A stretch of DNA of 64,000 bases from Nocardia paucivorans NBRC 100373 (GCF_000308675.1 NZ_BAGE01000002.1:28019-92018); one strand, 5' to 3'. Positions 49,645 to 61,526 are shown, counted from the first letter of the stretch. The notes: generated from the letters alone by a model not told the origin. Program-made: numbers and translations.

Positions 49645-49741
49645 CACCTGGACATGTTCCAGGCGCGTTCAGCCCGACCCCCCGGGGCTGAACCCGACGG
49701 CCCCAGCCTCCTCCCCCCCCGGCTGGGGCCGTCCTCTATTT
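49645..49741 (+). ncRNA. 6C small RNA
   Basis: Three hairpins in series: CCTGGA/TCCAGG (49647-49663); GTTCAGCCC/GGGCTGAAC (49667-49693) whose loop is GA-CCCCCC-G; and a 12-bp stem (49697-49708/49721-49732) with a loop ending in eight Cs, then CCTCTATTT, i.e. a terminator. Two stem-loops with runs of six or more cytosines define the actinobacterial 6C RNA; in M. tuberculosis it lies between the Rv3660c and Rv3661 genes, as here. A -10 box TAGTAT is at 49633-49638. Ends are approximate. Confidence 0.9.
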
Positions 49742-49868
49742 ACGGGCGGCACACGATTTTCGGAGTGACGCGGAAATATTTCGTCGTGGCCATTCCGGCA
49801 TGCTCATTCCATCGGCGGCCTCTCCTCCGATCCCACTGTGACGGCGCCGGTCGCGGAATTCTTCACAG

Positions 49869-49895
49869 TTGTCCACAGCTCCGGAGTTATCCACA
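49869..49895 (+). promoter_or_regulatory. Two DnaA boxes upstream of ssd
   Basis: TTGTCCACA (49869-49877) and TTATCCACA (49887-49895), same orientation, starts 18 bp apart, 52 nt before the ssd ATG. Both match DnaA-box consensus forms exactly. The gap 49742-49946 holds nothing else that I can support. Confidence 0.7.
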
Positions 49896-49946
49896 TTCGG
49901 TATCAGGGCCGATCGATCCGCCGTTGTTTCGGCGAGGCTGGCCTGC

Positions 49947-51047
49947 ATGGACCACGATCCGACAGCGGAACACGCGACCCCGGCCCTGGCGCTCGTCGGC
50001 GAGGGGCGGTTGCGTGAAGAAGTCCGTCGCGTCGCCGCGGCGGCCGGGCGACAGCTCGAGGAACACGAACCACCCATTGGTAGACACCCATGGGTCACCG
50101 CGTCGCTCATCGTCCTCGATACCGAGGCCGCTCTCCGGTACGCCGCCGCCGGGCATCCTCGGCGGTCCGGCATCGTCATGGTCACCGAGGGCGAACCCGG
50201 TCTGGACGACTGGCGGGCCGCCGCGTTCGTCGGCGCCGAACGGGTCGTGGCGCTACCGGACGCCGCGGTCGGACTCATCGAGAAATTCGCCGAACACGCC
50301 GAGCGCCGCGCCGACGGCGGGATCGTCGTGGCCGTCGCGGGCACCGGCGGCGGTGCCGGAGCGTCGACCCTGGCGGCGGCCACGGCATTGCGATCGGCCG
50401 GTACCGGCTTCCGTCCGCGCACCATATTGGTCGACGGTGCGCCCTACGGTGGGGGACTCGATCTGTTGCTCGGTATCGAGCAGGCGCCGGGCCTGCGTTG
50501 GCCGGATCTCGTGGTCGACGACGGACGCGTGGCCGCCGCCGCCCTGCACAACGCCCTTCCCGAGGCCGGTATCGGACTGTCGGTGCTGTCGTGCGCTCGC
50601 GGCGCGCCATGTTCCGGCGATCTCGGCTCCGCCGCGGTCCACGCGGTGATCGAGGCCGGTCGCGGTGCGGGCGACCTGGTCGTTTGCGATATATCCAGTG
50701 AGCGCGGTCCGCATGCCACTCAGGTACTCGAGGTGGCCGACCTGGTGGTGCTCGTGGTGCCTGCACGGATCAGAGCTGTTGCCGCGGCCGAGGCCGTCAC
50801 CGGATGGATAGCATCCCGAAACCCGAATCAGGCACTCGTGGTTCGCGGCCCCGCGCCGGGAAATCTCCGTGGTCACGAAATCGCCGAAATACTCGATCTG
50901 CCGTTACTGGCGGCCGTTCGTGCCCAACCGGGCCTGTCCGCTCGGCTCGAACGCGGTGGTCTGCGGTTGCGGCGCGGACCGCTGCGCGAGGCATGCGATG
51001 CGGTGCTGGCGGTGCTGGAACCTCCGGCCGAGCGGAGGGCAGGATGA
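49947..51047 (+). CDS. ssd: Septum-site/CpaE-like P-loop ATPase Ssd
   Basis: 366 residues from ATG 49947. N-terminal receiver-like region, then a MinD/CpaE-type ATPase with a Gly-rich P-loop AVAGTGGGAGASTLAAATAL (an unusual glycine-rich Walker A lacking the usual Lys) and VVCDISSERGP as switch II. Rv3660c (Ssd) alters septation and induces the dormancy regulon when overexpressed; as a CpaE relative it also positions Tad pili. It leads the tad operon and overlaps tadA by 4 nt. Confidence 0.88.
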   Translation: MDHDPTAEHATPALALVGEGRLREEVRRVAAAAGRQLEEHEPPIGRHPWVTASLIVLDTEAALRYAAAGHPRRSGIVMVTEGEPGLDDWRAAAFVGAERVVALPDAAVGLIEKFAEHAERRADGGIVVAVAGTGGGAGASTLAAATALRSAGTGFRPRTILVDGAPYGGGLDLLLGIEQAPGLRWPDLVVDDGRVAAAALHNALPEAGIGLSVLSCARGAPCSGDLGSAAVHAVIEAGRGAGDLVVCDISSERGPHATQVLEVADLVVLVVPARIRAVAAAEAVTGWIASRNPNQALVVRGPAPGNLRGHEIAEILDLPLLAAVRAQPGLSARLERGGLRLRRGPLREACDAVLAVLEPPAERRAG

Positions 51048-52354
51048 CCGACGAGACAGAGCTTTTCGGTGCGAACTCGGCGTTACCCGCGCCGCCACCC
51101 GTGCTGCGGTCCCGGACGCGACGGTCCGCGTCGAGCGCCCCCGAACCGGTGACCACGTCGGAAACCACCGGGGTGGTCACCGCCGACCTACTGGAACGGG
51201 TCCGGGAGCGGCTGGCGGGTGAATCCGGCGCACCGGAACCTGCCCGGGTGGCGGCGGCGATCCGTGCCGAGTCCGGCGGGATGCTCGGCGATACCGATTT
51301 ATTACGTGCGCTCCGATTACTCCAGACCGAGCTGACCGGTGCGGGGGTGCTGGAGCCGCTGCTGCACGACCCCGATATCGCCGATGTCCTGGTCACCGCA
51401 CCGGACGCCGTGTGGATGGACCGAGGCCGTGGGCTGGAGAAGACTTCGATCACCTTCCCCGACGAGATAGCGGTGCGCAGACTGGCGCAGCGGCTCGCGC
51501 TTGCCGCGGGGCGCCGCCTCGACGATGCGCAACCCTGGGTGGACGGGCGGTTGCCCGCGCTCGATGTCGCACGTGGGGAAACCCTGGGCGTCCGACTGCA
51601 CGCGGTGTTGGCGCCGATCGCCCATGGTGGGACCTGCCTGTCGCTGCGTGTTCTGCGGCCGGCGACCCAGGGGTTGGACGCACTCGCCGCCTTGAACACC
51701 GTCCCTGCCGAGGCGGAGGCGTTACTTCGGCAAATCGTCCGCGCTCGGTTGGCCTTTCTGGTCGTCGGCGGTACCGGGGCGGGCAAAACGACCTTGTTGT
51801 CCGCATTGCTCGCCGAAGTGAACCCGCAGGAACGGATCATCTGCGTGGAGGATGCGGCGGAACTGGCCCCACCGCATCCACATGTCGTTCGGCTGGTTGC
51901 CCGTCCCGCCAATATCGAGGGCGCCGGACAGATCACCGTGCGCGATCTGGTCCGGCAGGCCCTGCGGATGCGTCCGGATCGGATCGTTGTGGGTGAGGTG
52001 CGCGGCGCGGAGGTCGGTGACCTGCTCACCGCGCTCAATACCGGGCACGACGGCGGAGCGGGCACCGTACACGCCAACTCCCCCCGGGAGGTCCCCGCCA
52101 GGTTGGAGGCGCTCGCCGCGCTCGGCGGTATGGACCGCGCCGCCCTGCACAGCCAGCTCGCGGCAGCGGTCCAAGTGGTGTTGCATGTATACCGGCGGGC
52201 CGACGGATCCCGTGGATTGCGGGAGATCGGCGTGGTCACCCGTGATGACGGAGGCCATGTCCGCATCGACCCCGCGTGGTGCGCCGATGCTACAGAGCCC
52301 ACCCCCGCGCGGACCACGCTGGACCGTCTACTGCACGATCGGCTGCGACCATGA
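51044..52354 (+). CDS. tadA: Tad secretion ATPase TadA (CpaF)
   Basis: 436 residues from ATG 51044. Type II/IV secretion ATPase: FLVVGGTGAGKTTLLSALLAEV (Walker A), RIICVEDAAELAPPHPHVVRL (Asp box), RPDRIVVGEVRGAEVGDLL (Walker B) and HDGGAGTVHANS (His box). It is a hexameric cytosolic motor that powers Flp pilus assembly. Start overlaps ssd, stop overlaps tadB. Confidence 0.94.
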   Translation: MTDETELFGANSALPAPPPVLRSRTRRSASSAPEPVTTSETTGVVTADLLERVRERLAGESGAPEPARVAAAIRAESGGMLGDTDLLRALRLLQTELTGAGVLEPLLHDPDIADVLVTAPDAVWMDRGRGLEKTSITFPDEIAVRRLAQRLALAAGRRLDDAQPWVDGRLPALDVARGETLGVRLHAVLAPIAHGGTCLSLRVLRPATQGLDALAALNTVPAEAEALLRQIVRARLAFLVVGGTGAGKTTLLSALLAEVNPQERIICVEDAAELAPPHPHVVRLVARPANIEGAGQITVRDLVRQALRMRPDRIVVGEVRGAEVGDLLTALNTGHDGGAGTVHANSPREVPARLEALAALGGMDRAALHSQLAAAVQVVLHVYRRADGSRGLREIGVVTRDDGGHVRIDPAWCADATEPTPARTTLDRLLHDRLRP

Positions 52355-53142
52355 GCGCCCCCCTGATATGCGGCGCGCTCGCCCTGTTGCTCGTACCGCC
52401 CGCGGCGGGGCGGCGGCGGTTCGGTGACCTGTTCGGCCGAAGGACACGACCGTGGCACCCCACCACGGCGATCCTGCTTCGTTGCGGCCTCGGCATCGGC
52501 TGCGTCGTGGCGTTCGCGTTCGGGAGTGGTCCACTCATCGCCGTGATACTCGTCCTGGGCACGATCGTGATCAGGATGCGGTGGATACACCGAGACCGCC
52601 GCCACCGTGACGAATGCGGCCGACTACTTGCCGCATTGGAGACGGTTATCGGTGAACTGCGCGTCGGCGCGCATCCGAGCGCCGCGGCCCAGGCTGCCTC
52701 GGAGGAAGCGGAAGGGATAGCGGCGCAGGTCTTCGCGGTGAGTTCGGCGCGTTCCCGGCTCGGTGGTTCCGGAGCCGATGGGCTGCGGTGTCCCGGCTCG
52801 GTGATCGCCGTGGAACTCGACCGGATCGCCGATGCGTGGCAGGTGGCCGAACGATACGGGCTAGCCCTGGCCGAGCTGTTGACCGCGGCCCGTACGGATC
52901 TGAGCGGCCGCATCCGGTTCCGTAACCGTACCGATGCCGCTCTCGCGGGTGCGCGCGCCACCGCTACGGTCCTGGCCGGACTGCCGGTGCTCGGGATCGT
53001 GCTGGGACAGCTGATGGGTGCCGAACCGTTGCGAGTCCTGTTCGTATCCACCACCGGCACCTATCTACTTCCGCTCGGTACCGCATTGGCCTGCGCCGGT
53101 CTGCTCTGGACCGATGCCATCACCCGAAAGGTATTGCTGTGA
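52351..53142 (+). CDS. tadB: Tad pilus inner-membrane protein TadB
   Basis: 263 residues from ATG 52351 (ATGA overlap with tadA). Type II secretion F domain: an N-terminal pair of hydrophobic segments (SAPLICGALALLLVPPA and an ILLRCGLGIGCVVAFAFG span), a soluble helical region with ECGRLLAALETVIGELRVGAHPSAAAQAA, and two C-terminal helices. It forms the membrane platform with TadC. Confidence 0.88.
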   Translation: MSAPLICGALALLLVPPAAGRRRFGDLFGRRTRPWHPTTAILLRCGLGIGCVVAFAFGSGPLIAVILVLGTIVIRMRWIHRDRRHRDECGRLLAALETVIGELRVGAHPSAAAQAASEEAEGIAAQVFAVSSARSRLGGSGADGLRCPGSVIAVELDRIADAWQVAERYGLALAELLTAARTDLSGRIRFRNRTDAALAGARATATVLAGLPVLGIVLGQLMGAEPLRVLFVSTTGTYLLPLGTALACAGLLWTDAITRKVLL

Positions 53143-53272
53143 AAGGTTTCCGAGAACGATCCCACCCGAGGTGGGTGCGTTCCCGGCATGGCTGTTCCGT
53201 GACGTACACGGTGGGGCACCGAAAGCCCGAACAGTGGCGGTACAGAGGCGCGCGCGACCCACGGAGATCGAG

Positions 53273-53875
53273 ATGAACTCTGTGGTGGGGCTGTCGTACC
53301 TACTCTCGGCGGCGGCGGTACTGCTTATCCCGGCGCCGCGTCCGGTGATCGTTCGCCTGCGTGGTACGCCCGAGCGACCGCGTAAATCGGTCCGCGGTTC
53401 CGATCGGGTGCGCGTGGATCCGCTTGCGGCCGCAACCGTCTTCGATCTCCTGGCGGCCTGCCTGCGCGCGGGCCTGCCGACCGCCACGGCGGTCCGCGCG
53501 GTCCTCCCGAGCGCTCCGCAAACTTTGCGAACGGCACTACGCCGATCGGCCGATCTGCTCGCACTGGGCGCAGACCCGGCTCTCGCGTGGGGGAGGTCCG
53601 GTACCGCCACCGTGACCACACCGGAGTTCGAATCGCTGGCACGTATGGTGCGGCGTTCGGCGCGTTCGGGTTCTGCGCTGGCGGATGCGGTGAGCGAGCT
53701 GGCGAGCCGGCGCCGCGAGGAGGTCGAGGATATGGCCGCGGCCCGGGCCGAGCGGGCGGGAGTGTGGATCGGCGGTCCGCTGGGCCTGTGTTTTCTGCCG
53801 GCATTCATCTGCCTGGGGATCGTGCCCGTGATCATCGGTCTGGCCACGCGGGTGCTCGACGGGGGTCTGCTGTGA
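53273..53875 (+). CDS. tadC: Tad pilus inner-membrane protein TadC
   Basis: 200 residues from ATG 53273 (GGAGATCGAG upstream). A membrane span at the start (GLSYLLSAAAVLLIPAP), an F-domain segment (AATVFDLLAACLRAGLPTATAVRAV), and two C-terminal helices (GGPLGLCFLPAFICLGIVPV). A 130-nt gap from tadB contains an imperfect hairpin at about 53154-53182, the only break in an otherwise coupled operon. Confidence 0.86.
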   Translation: MNSVVGLSYLLSAAAVLLIPAPRPVIVRLRGTPERPRKSVRGSDRVRVDPLAAATVFDLLAACLRAGLPTATAVRAVLPSAPQTLRTALRRSADLLALGADPALAWGRSGTATVTTPEFESLARMVRRSARSGSALADAVSELASRRREEVEDMAAARAERAGVWIGGPLGLCFLPAFICLGIVPVIIGLATRVLDGGLL

Positions 53876-53950
53876 ACGCATCACCCGAGCCGGTGAACGA
53901 GACGTGTCCGTATGGATGGGCCGTGCGGACGGGGGAGAGAGGGGAAGCTA

Positions 53951-54187
53951 ATGCGTATCGATTCGGTACGGCGGGCGATCCAGGGATCGCATGCGATGTC
54001 GTGGGAGGTGCGGGCCCGGCTGTTGCGGTTCTGGAATGGGGAGGAGGGGATGAGTACCGCCGAATATGCGATCGGCACGATCGCGGCAGCGGCGTTCGGC
54101 GCCGTGCTGTACGGGGTGGTGACCGGAGACAGTATCCCGGATGCCTTGACGAAGATCATCGACAAAGCGTTGAACACCGGGGTGTAG
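53951..54187 (+). CDS. flp: Flp-type pilin (DUF4244)
   Basis: 78 residues. A basic N-terminal leader of about 33 residues ends in EEG, followed by MSTAEYAIGTIAAAAFGAVL, the pilin hydrophobic helix. Cleavage after Gly with Glu at position 5 of the mature chain is the type IVb pilin rule. The short mature tail ends KIIDKALNTGV. This is the structural subunit of the pilus made by the tad genes around it. Confidence 0.92.
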   Translation: MRIDSVRRAIQGSHAMSWEVRARLLRFWNGEEGMSTAEYAIGTIAAAAFGAVLYGVVTGDSIPDALTKIIDKALNTGV

Positions 54188-54243
54188 CGGCCGCGGCGTG
54201 GATACGGCCGGATGCGGGTTCGCTTCGTGGTGACCGGGGCGGG

Positions 54244-54558
54244 GTGACGGTCGAGGCAGCGATCGCGTTGGGAGCGATCGCCGTCGCCGTCGCGCTGTGT
54301 ATCGGTGCCGTGCTGACCGCATCGACCCAGGTGCGGTGTGTCGATGCGGCGCGGGAAGCCGCTCGGTTGGATGCCCGGGGGGATCGGGTGAATGCGGTGG
54401 CGGCGGCGCGGCGAATAGCGCCGGAGAACGCGGGTATAGCCATTCGGCGAGAGGGTGACCATGTGATTGTCCGGGTCTCCGCCGGGTCGCCGCTGCTGCC
54501 CCTGCTGGTGTTGCGAGCAGAGGCGGTCGCCATTGTGGAACCGGGAGAAATACCGTGA
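54244..54558 (+). CDS. TadE-family minor pilin
   Basis: 104 residues from GTG 54244. VTVEAAIALGAIAVAVALCIG is the TadE hydrophobic start (TVEAA motif). Upstream codons continue to look coding (RPDAGSLRGDRGG) but include no start, so either translation begins at this GTG without a good Shine-Dalgarno or is coupled to a short frame ending in TGA at 54245-54247. Stop overlaps the next start (GTGA). Rv3655c-like. Confidence 0.8.
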   Translation: MTVEAAIALGAIAVAVALCIGAVLTASTQVRCVDAAREAARLDARGDRVNAVAAARRIAPENAGIAIRREGDHVIVRVSAGSPLLPLLVLRAEAVAIVEPGEIP

Positions 54559-54926
54559 CGAAACGAAGGGGGTGGCGGGATGACCGGGGCGCGGCGAGTG
54601 TGGCGACGGCTCTGGCGTTGGTCGGACTTCTCATGGTGACGGTCGCGGTGGTACAGGTCGGCGCTGTCGCGGTGGCGCGGCACCATGCACAGGCCGGTGC
54701 CGATCTTGCAGCGCTTGCCGCGGCGAGCGCGCTCCTGCGCGGTGCCGAGGCCGGTTGCGCAGAGGCGGAGGCCCTCACTCGCCGGATGAGGGTTCGGCTC
54801 ACCCGCTGCGAAGTCATCGATTGGGATGCGGTGATCTCGGTGGAGGAAGAAGTGCCGGGAGGCGTGTTCGGCTCGCACAGCGTACGCGCGATCGCGCGGG
54901 CCGGTCGGATCGAACCAGGGGAGTGA
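54555..54926 (+). CDS. TadE/TadG-like pilus-locus protein (Rv3654c type)
   Basis: 123 residues from GTG 54555. DDRGAASVATALALVGLLMV then VTVAVVQVGAVAVARHHAQAGADLAALAAA is typical of this Tad-locus family; the remainder is extracytoplasmic with two Cys (AGCAEA, TRCEVI). In M. tuberculosis the homologue has been reported as a secreted virulence factor. Last gene of the ssd-tad operon; 240 A/T-richer nt follow before the helicase stop. Confidence 0.85.
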   Translation: MTKRRGWRDDRGAASVATALALVGLLMVTVAVVQVGAVAVARHHAQAGADLAALAAASALLRGAEAGCAEAEALTRRMRVRLTRCEVIDWDAVISVEEEVPGGVFGSHSVRAIARAGRIEPGE

Positions 54927-55165
54927 AGCATCCGCGCCGAAATTTGTTAACGGGAATTATTCGAATTACATAGCAACCGGAATTGTTGCGTCGTCAAAGA
55001 TTCTCCACGTGGAACCGGGGAATGAGGCAATATGTTGTGGACGGGTGGGTTGAATCGGGAATGGCAATCATTCGGTTAACGACGCATTGGTATCCGCTGC
55101 CGGGCGCAATAACTGGACAATTGACCGAGTTTCCGAACTCCTTGTTCTGCCGAAATATTGCGTGC

Positions 55166-57532
55166 TCAGGACGTGGTTGCGAGCCCATCTCCCGGTTCGG
55201 AGGCCAGGTCGGCGACCACCACCCTCAGCAACCGGGCCGCGGCCGCCTTGTCCAGAGGAGTGTTGCCGTTCCCGCATTTGGGCGACTGCACACAGGACGG
55301 ACACCCGGAGCCGCAGCCGCACGAGTCGATGGCATCGAGCGTGGCCGTCAGCCAGCTGCGGAGTTGGGTGAATCCGCGTTCGGCGAAGCCCGCACCCCCG
55401 GGTTGTCCGTCGTAGACGAATACGGTGGGCAGGCCGGTATCCGGGTGTTCGGCGGTGGAGACACCGCCGATATCCCACCGGTCGCAGGTAGCGACCAGCG
55501 GTAGCAGGCCGATCGCGGCGTGTTCGGCGGCATGGAGCGCGCCGGGCAGCTCGGTGGGGTCGATATCCGCTCGTTCGAGCAGTTCGGCGGTCACGGCGTA
55601 GAACACAGCGGTTGTGGGCAGGGTTCGGGTGGGTAGATCCAGTTCCACCAGGTCGAGAATCTCCCCGGTCGGCAATGTGCGGAGGTAACCGACCACTTGC
55701 CCGGTTACCCGAACCTCCGCCAGCGCGGTGGTCACCCCGCGATACATCCGATGATCCAGTACCTGCTCGATCTCGATGGAGGTGACCTGGCGGGCGTTGG
55801 TCGTCCAGCCGGGGTCGTCGGCGCGGACGAATGCGATGCCGGTGTCGAGATCCAGTTCTTCGACGACATAGGTTTCGCCCCGATGCAGGTGAACCGCGCC
55901 TTCGTGCAGCGTGGCGGGGGCGCGGGCGGCGTCGGCGGTGCCGAGTAGTCGGCCGGTCTCGCTGTCCACGATGGCCACCGGCGAACCGATACCGCCACGA
56001 ACATCCACGGAGTCGTGCGGTTCGGTTGCGGCGGTGACGAACCAGCGCGCCATCCCGGCGGTCGCCTTCTCCCGTCGGCGGATGAGGCCTCGAGCGGCCA
56101 GGTCACGGATGATCCGGTCGCCCCCGAAGTGCGCCACCTCCTCGTCGGTGAGCGGCAGTTCCGTTGCCGCGCACAGCAGATGCGGGCCGAGGACATAGGG
56201 GTTGCCCGGATCGGTGATCGTGGCCTCGACCGGTCGTTCCAGTAGTGCTCGAGGGTGGTGCACCAAGTAGGTGTCGAGGGGATCGTTGCGGGCTACCAGT
56301 AGCGCCAACGAGCCACGGGCGTCCCGGCCCGCCCGGCCCACCTGCTGCCAGAAGGAGGCCACCGTGCCCGGAAAACCGGACAGCACGACCGCATCCAGGC
56401 CGGCGATATCCACCCCGAGTTCCAGCGCGTTCGTGGTCGCAACGGCCATCAGTGAACCGTTGGCCAGCCCTTCCTCCAACTCTCGCCGGTCCTCCGGCAG
56501 GTAGCCGCCCCGGTAGGCGGCCACCCGTTCGGCCACCACCGGGTCGATCTCGTACAGCAGTCTGCGGGTATCCATGGCGATGAGCTCGGCCGAGCGGCGG
56601 GAACGAGCGAAGGCGAGCGTCCGCGCACCCGCGAGCACCAGTTCGGCCGTGATTCGGGCGGCCTCCGTGGCCGCTCCCCGGCGCACCGGTGCGCCGTTTT
56701 CTCCGCCGCTTTCGAACAGCAACGGAGGTTCCCAGAACGCCACCGTGCGTGGGCCGCGCGGGGAGCCGTCCTCGGTGACCGCAACACAGTTCGCGCCGAT
56801 CAGTCGGGATGCCGCCGCCGCGGGGTCCGCCGTGGTCGCCGAACACAGGATAAAAACCGGTTCGGCCCCGTAGTGCGCAGCCAAGCGCCGCAGCCGGCGC
56901 AGCACCAGCGCCACATGCGAACCGAATACTCCTCGGTAGGCATGGCATTCGTCGATCACTACGAAGCGCAGGCGGCGCAACAGGCGCGCCCAGCGCGGGT
57001 GGGCGCGTAGCACTCCCAGGTGCAGCATGTCGGGGTTGGTGAAGACCCAGCGGGCACTGGTCCGAACCCATTGCCGGACCTCGCCCGGGGTATCGCCGTC
57101 GTATGCGGCGGCGCGGATATCGCGGAGCGGACCCTCATGGGTGAGTGCGGCTACGGTCCGCAGTTGGTCGGCGCCGAGTGCTTTCGTCGGTGCCAGGTAG
57201 AGCGCGGTCGCTCGGGGGTCGTCGAGCAGTGTGCTCAGCACCGGCAGTTGGTAACCCAGCGATTTGCCCGAGGCGGTGCCGGTGGCGACCACGACATGGC
57301 GGCCCGAGATCGCCGCTTCGGCGGTTGCGATCTGATGACGCCACGGGACATCGATACCCGTGGCTCGTAATGCGTCGACAACCGCGGGGGCAACCCATGC
57401 CGGCCAGTCGGCGATCGCGGCGGCGCGTTCCGGAAGCTCTGCGATATGGGTTGGTTGGAGTTCCCCGTCAGGCTTGCCTTTCAGGACACAATTCAGCAAC
57501 AATTGGCCGTAACTGGAGCCGATCGTGTCCAT
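55166..57532 (-). CDS. DEAH-box helicase with DUF1998 (MrfA-like)
   Basis: 788 residues from ATG 57532; starts at 57562 or 57640 are possible. Motif I VVATGTASGKSLGYQLPVL, motif II VVIDECHAYRG (DECH), motif III CSATTADP, motif VI QQVGRAGRDARG. The C-terminal DUF1998 carries the four-Cys cluster (CGCGSGCPSC), as in B. subtilis MrfA, which repairs mitomycin-type cross-links independently of UvrABC. Counterpart Rv3649. It converges on the tad operon and is divergent from cspA. Confidence 0.92.
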   Translation of the reverse strand: MDTIGSSYGQLLLNCVLKGKPDGELQPTHIAELPERAAAIADWPAWVAPAVVDALRATGIDVPWRHQIATAEAAISGRHVVVATGTASGKSLGYQLPVLSTLLDDPRATALYLAPTKALGADQLRTVAALTHEGPLRDIRAAAYDGDTPGEVRQWVRTSARWVFTNPDMLHLGVLRAHPRWARLLRRLRFVVIDECHAYRGVFGSHVALVLRRLRRLAAHYGAEPVFILCSATTADPAAAASRLIGANCVAVTEDGSPRGPRTVAFWEPPLLFESGGENGAPVRRGAATEAARITAELVLAGARTLAFARSRRSAELIAMDTRRLLYEIDPVVAERVAAYRGGYLPEDRRELEEGLANGSLMAVATTNALELGVDIAGLDAVVLSGFPGTVASFWQQVGRAGRDARGSLALLVARNDPLDTYLVHHPRALLERPVEATITDPGNPYVLGPHLLCAATELPLTDEEVAHFGGDRIIRDLAARGLIRRREKATAGMARWFVTAATEPHDSVDVRGGIGSPVAIVDSETGRLLGTADAARAPATLHEGAVHLHRGETYVVEELDLDTGIAFVRADDPGWTTNARQVTSIEIEQVLDHRMYRGVTTALAEVRVTGQVVGYLRTLPTGEILDLVELDLPTRTLPTTAVFYAVTAELLERADIDPTELPGALHAAEHAAIGLLPLVATCDRWDIGGVSTAEHPDTGLPTVFVYDGQPGGAGFAERGFTQLRSWLTATLDAIDSCGCGSGCPSCVQSPKCGNGNTPLDKAAAARLLRVVVADLASEPGDGLATTS

Positions 57533-58003
57533 TGATCGGCGTTCTTCACCCGGGGGGTTCACGGCGCCAAGCCTTCCAGGCGGCCAGAAAGTGTGAAACG
57601 TGCGCGTCCAAGTTGCGCTACCTGCGATTTCGATACCCAATAGCGATCTGGGTCACAGTAGGGTTGCCGGACCGAATCCTGGTTATCGAGAGGCAAACAT
57701 ACCGGAAGTTCAGAATACAGCAATCCAATCCTTATCTGCGCATTCGCAAGATCAGCTTTTTTGCAAATTGTCGGTAACTCCGCTGTCGAATTGCTTGAAG
57801 ACATGGTTCACTGGGTCCTGGTCGCAAGCTTCTGTGTTCGAGGGACGGATGTAAAGTCCAAACCGTCGGCAGGGGATCGATGTTGCGACCGGTGTACAAG
57901 GCGGTTTTCATCGGAAAGAAGCCAACAGTGCAGCGGTCGGAACGGGCCCGGTGGACGAAACCCAGTTGTCCGCCGTTCCGAGTAAGAAAAGAGAAGGAAC
58001 AGA
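57533..58003. other. Divergent promoter region with long cspA leader
   Basis: No gene seen. It is more A/T-rich than its flanks. A -10-like TAAAGT near 57850 would give cspA a 5' UTR of about 150 nt, normal for cold-shock genes; that UTR contains the hairpin at 57937-57981. Confidence 0.5.
57937..57981 (+). promoter_or_regulatory. Hairpin in cspA 5' UTR
   Basis: 9-bp perfect stem TCGGAACGG/CCGTTCCGA enclosing a second stem (GGAC/GTCC). It ends 22 nt before the ATG and just before the GAGAAGGA ribosome-binding site, so it could change translation with temperature. Confidence 0.45.
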
Positions 58004-58210
58004 ATGGCACAGGGAACTGTGAAGTGGTTCAACGCGGAGAAGGGTTTCGGCTTCATCGCGCCGGAGGATGGCTCCGCTGACGTCTTCGTTCACTACTCCG
58101 AGATCCAGGGTTCGGGTTTCCGTACCCTCGAGGAGAACCAGAAGGTCGAGTTCGAGGTTGGCCAGGGCACCAAGGGCCCGCAGGCCACTGGGGTCCGCGC
58201 GCTCAGCTGA
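58004..58210 (+). CDS. cspA: Cold-shock protein CspA
   Basis: 68 residues. RNA-binding motifs [11 protein letters not shown] (RNP1) and DVFVHYSEI (RNP2) in one cold-shock domain; the start is [14 protein letters not shown]. It acts as an RNA chaperone. GAAGGAAC precedes the ATG. A 14-bp terminator follows. Confidence 0.97.
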   Translation: MAQGTVKWFNAEKGFGFIAPEDGSADVFVHYSEIQGSGFRTLEENQKVEFEVGQGTKGPQATGVRALS

Positions 58211-58224
58211 GCACGGGACATTCT

Positions 58225-58263
58225 GCTCGTCCCTCACCCCCGTTATGGTGGTGAGGGACGAGC
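58225..58263 (+). terminator. cspA terminator
   Basis: 14-bp stem (58225-58238 and 58250-58263), 11-nt loop, 14 nt after the stop, followed by TGTATCT. Confidence 0.8.
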
Positions 58264-58487
58264 TGTATCTGGGTAGATCCGCATCACACCGCGCGGTATG
58301 GCCGACCCGCGACCCTGCATACTGAACGCGTCGACGCCTGTGCCCGTGGTTTCTCGCAACCGCTCGACCATGCGCAGCGTCAAGGTATAAACGTCTCTGG
58401 TGGCTTCGAACGTTTGTTGCCGCCATTACCCCAGCCGCGCCCGCGCCAGTGGTGCCGAGCAGGTCGAGAGGAAAGGTGTATCCACCG

Positions 58488-61415
<2,928 letters not shown>

Positions 61416-61526
61416 CGTACCCGACCACCCGTGCTCGGATGGTTTCGATGCCACTGTTTCCGGCTCCTCGCCTCGGGTCGGCCGTGGATGGTCGGTACGG
61501 ACACCGGGCCCATTAGGGTGTAGCGC

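Noticed and set aside
49482..49946. Ms1-type RNA polymerase-binding RNA, known from this neighbourhood in mycobacteria
   Set aside because: Apart from the 6C RNA and DnaA boxes I could not see a long hairpin-closed RNA of about 300 nt here; its presence cannot be decided by eye.
55004..55013. TCCACGTGGA palindrome as a parS centromere site
   Set aside because: Only the right half (CACGTGGAAC) fits the parS consensus; a single site far from any replication-origin genes is not convincing.
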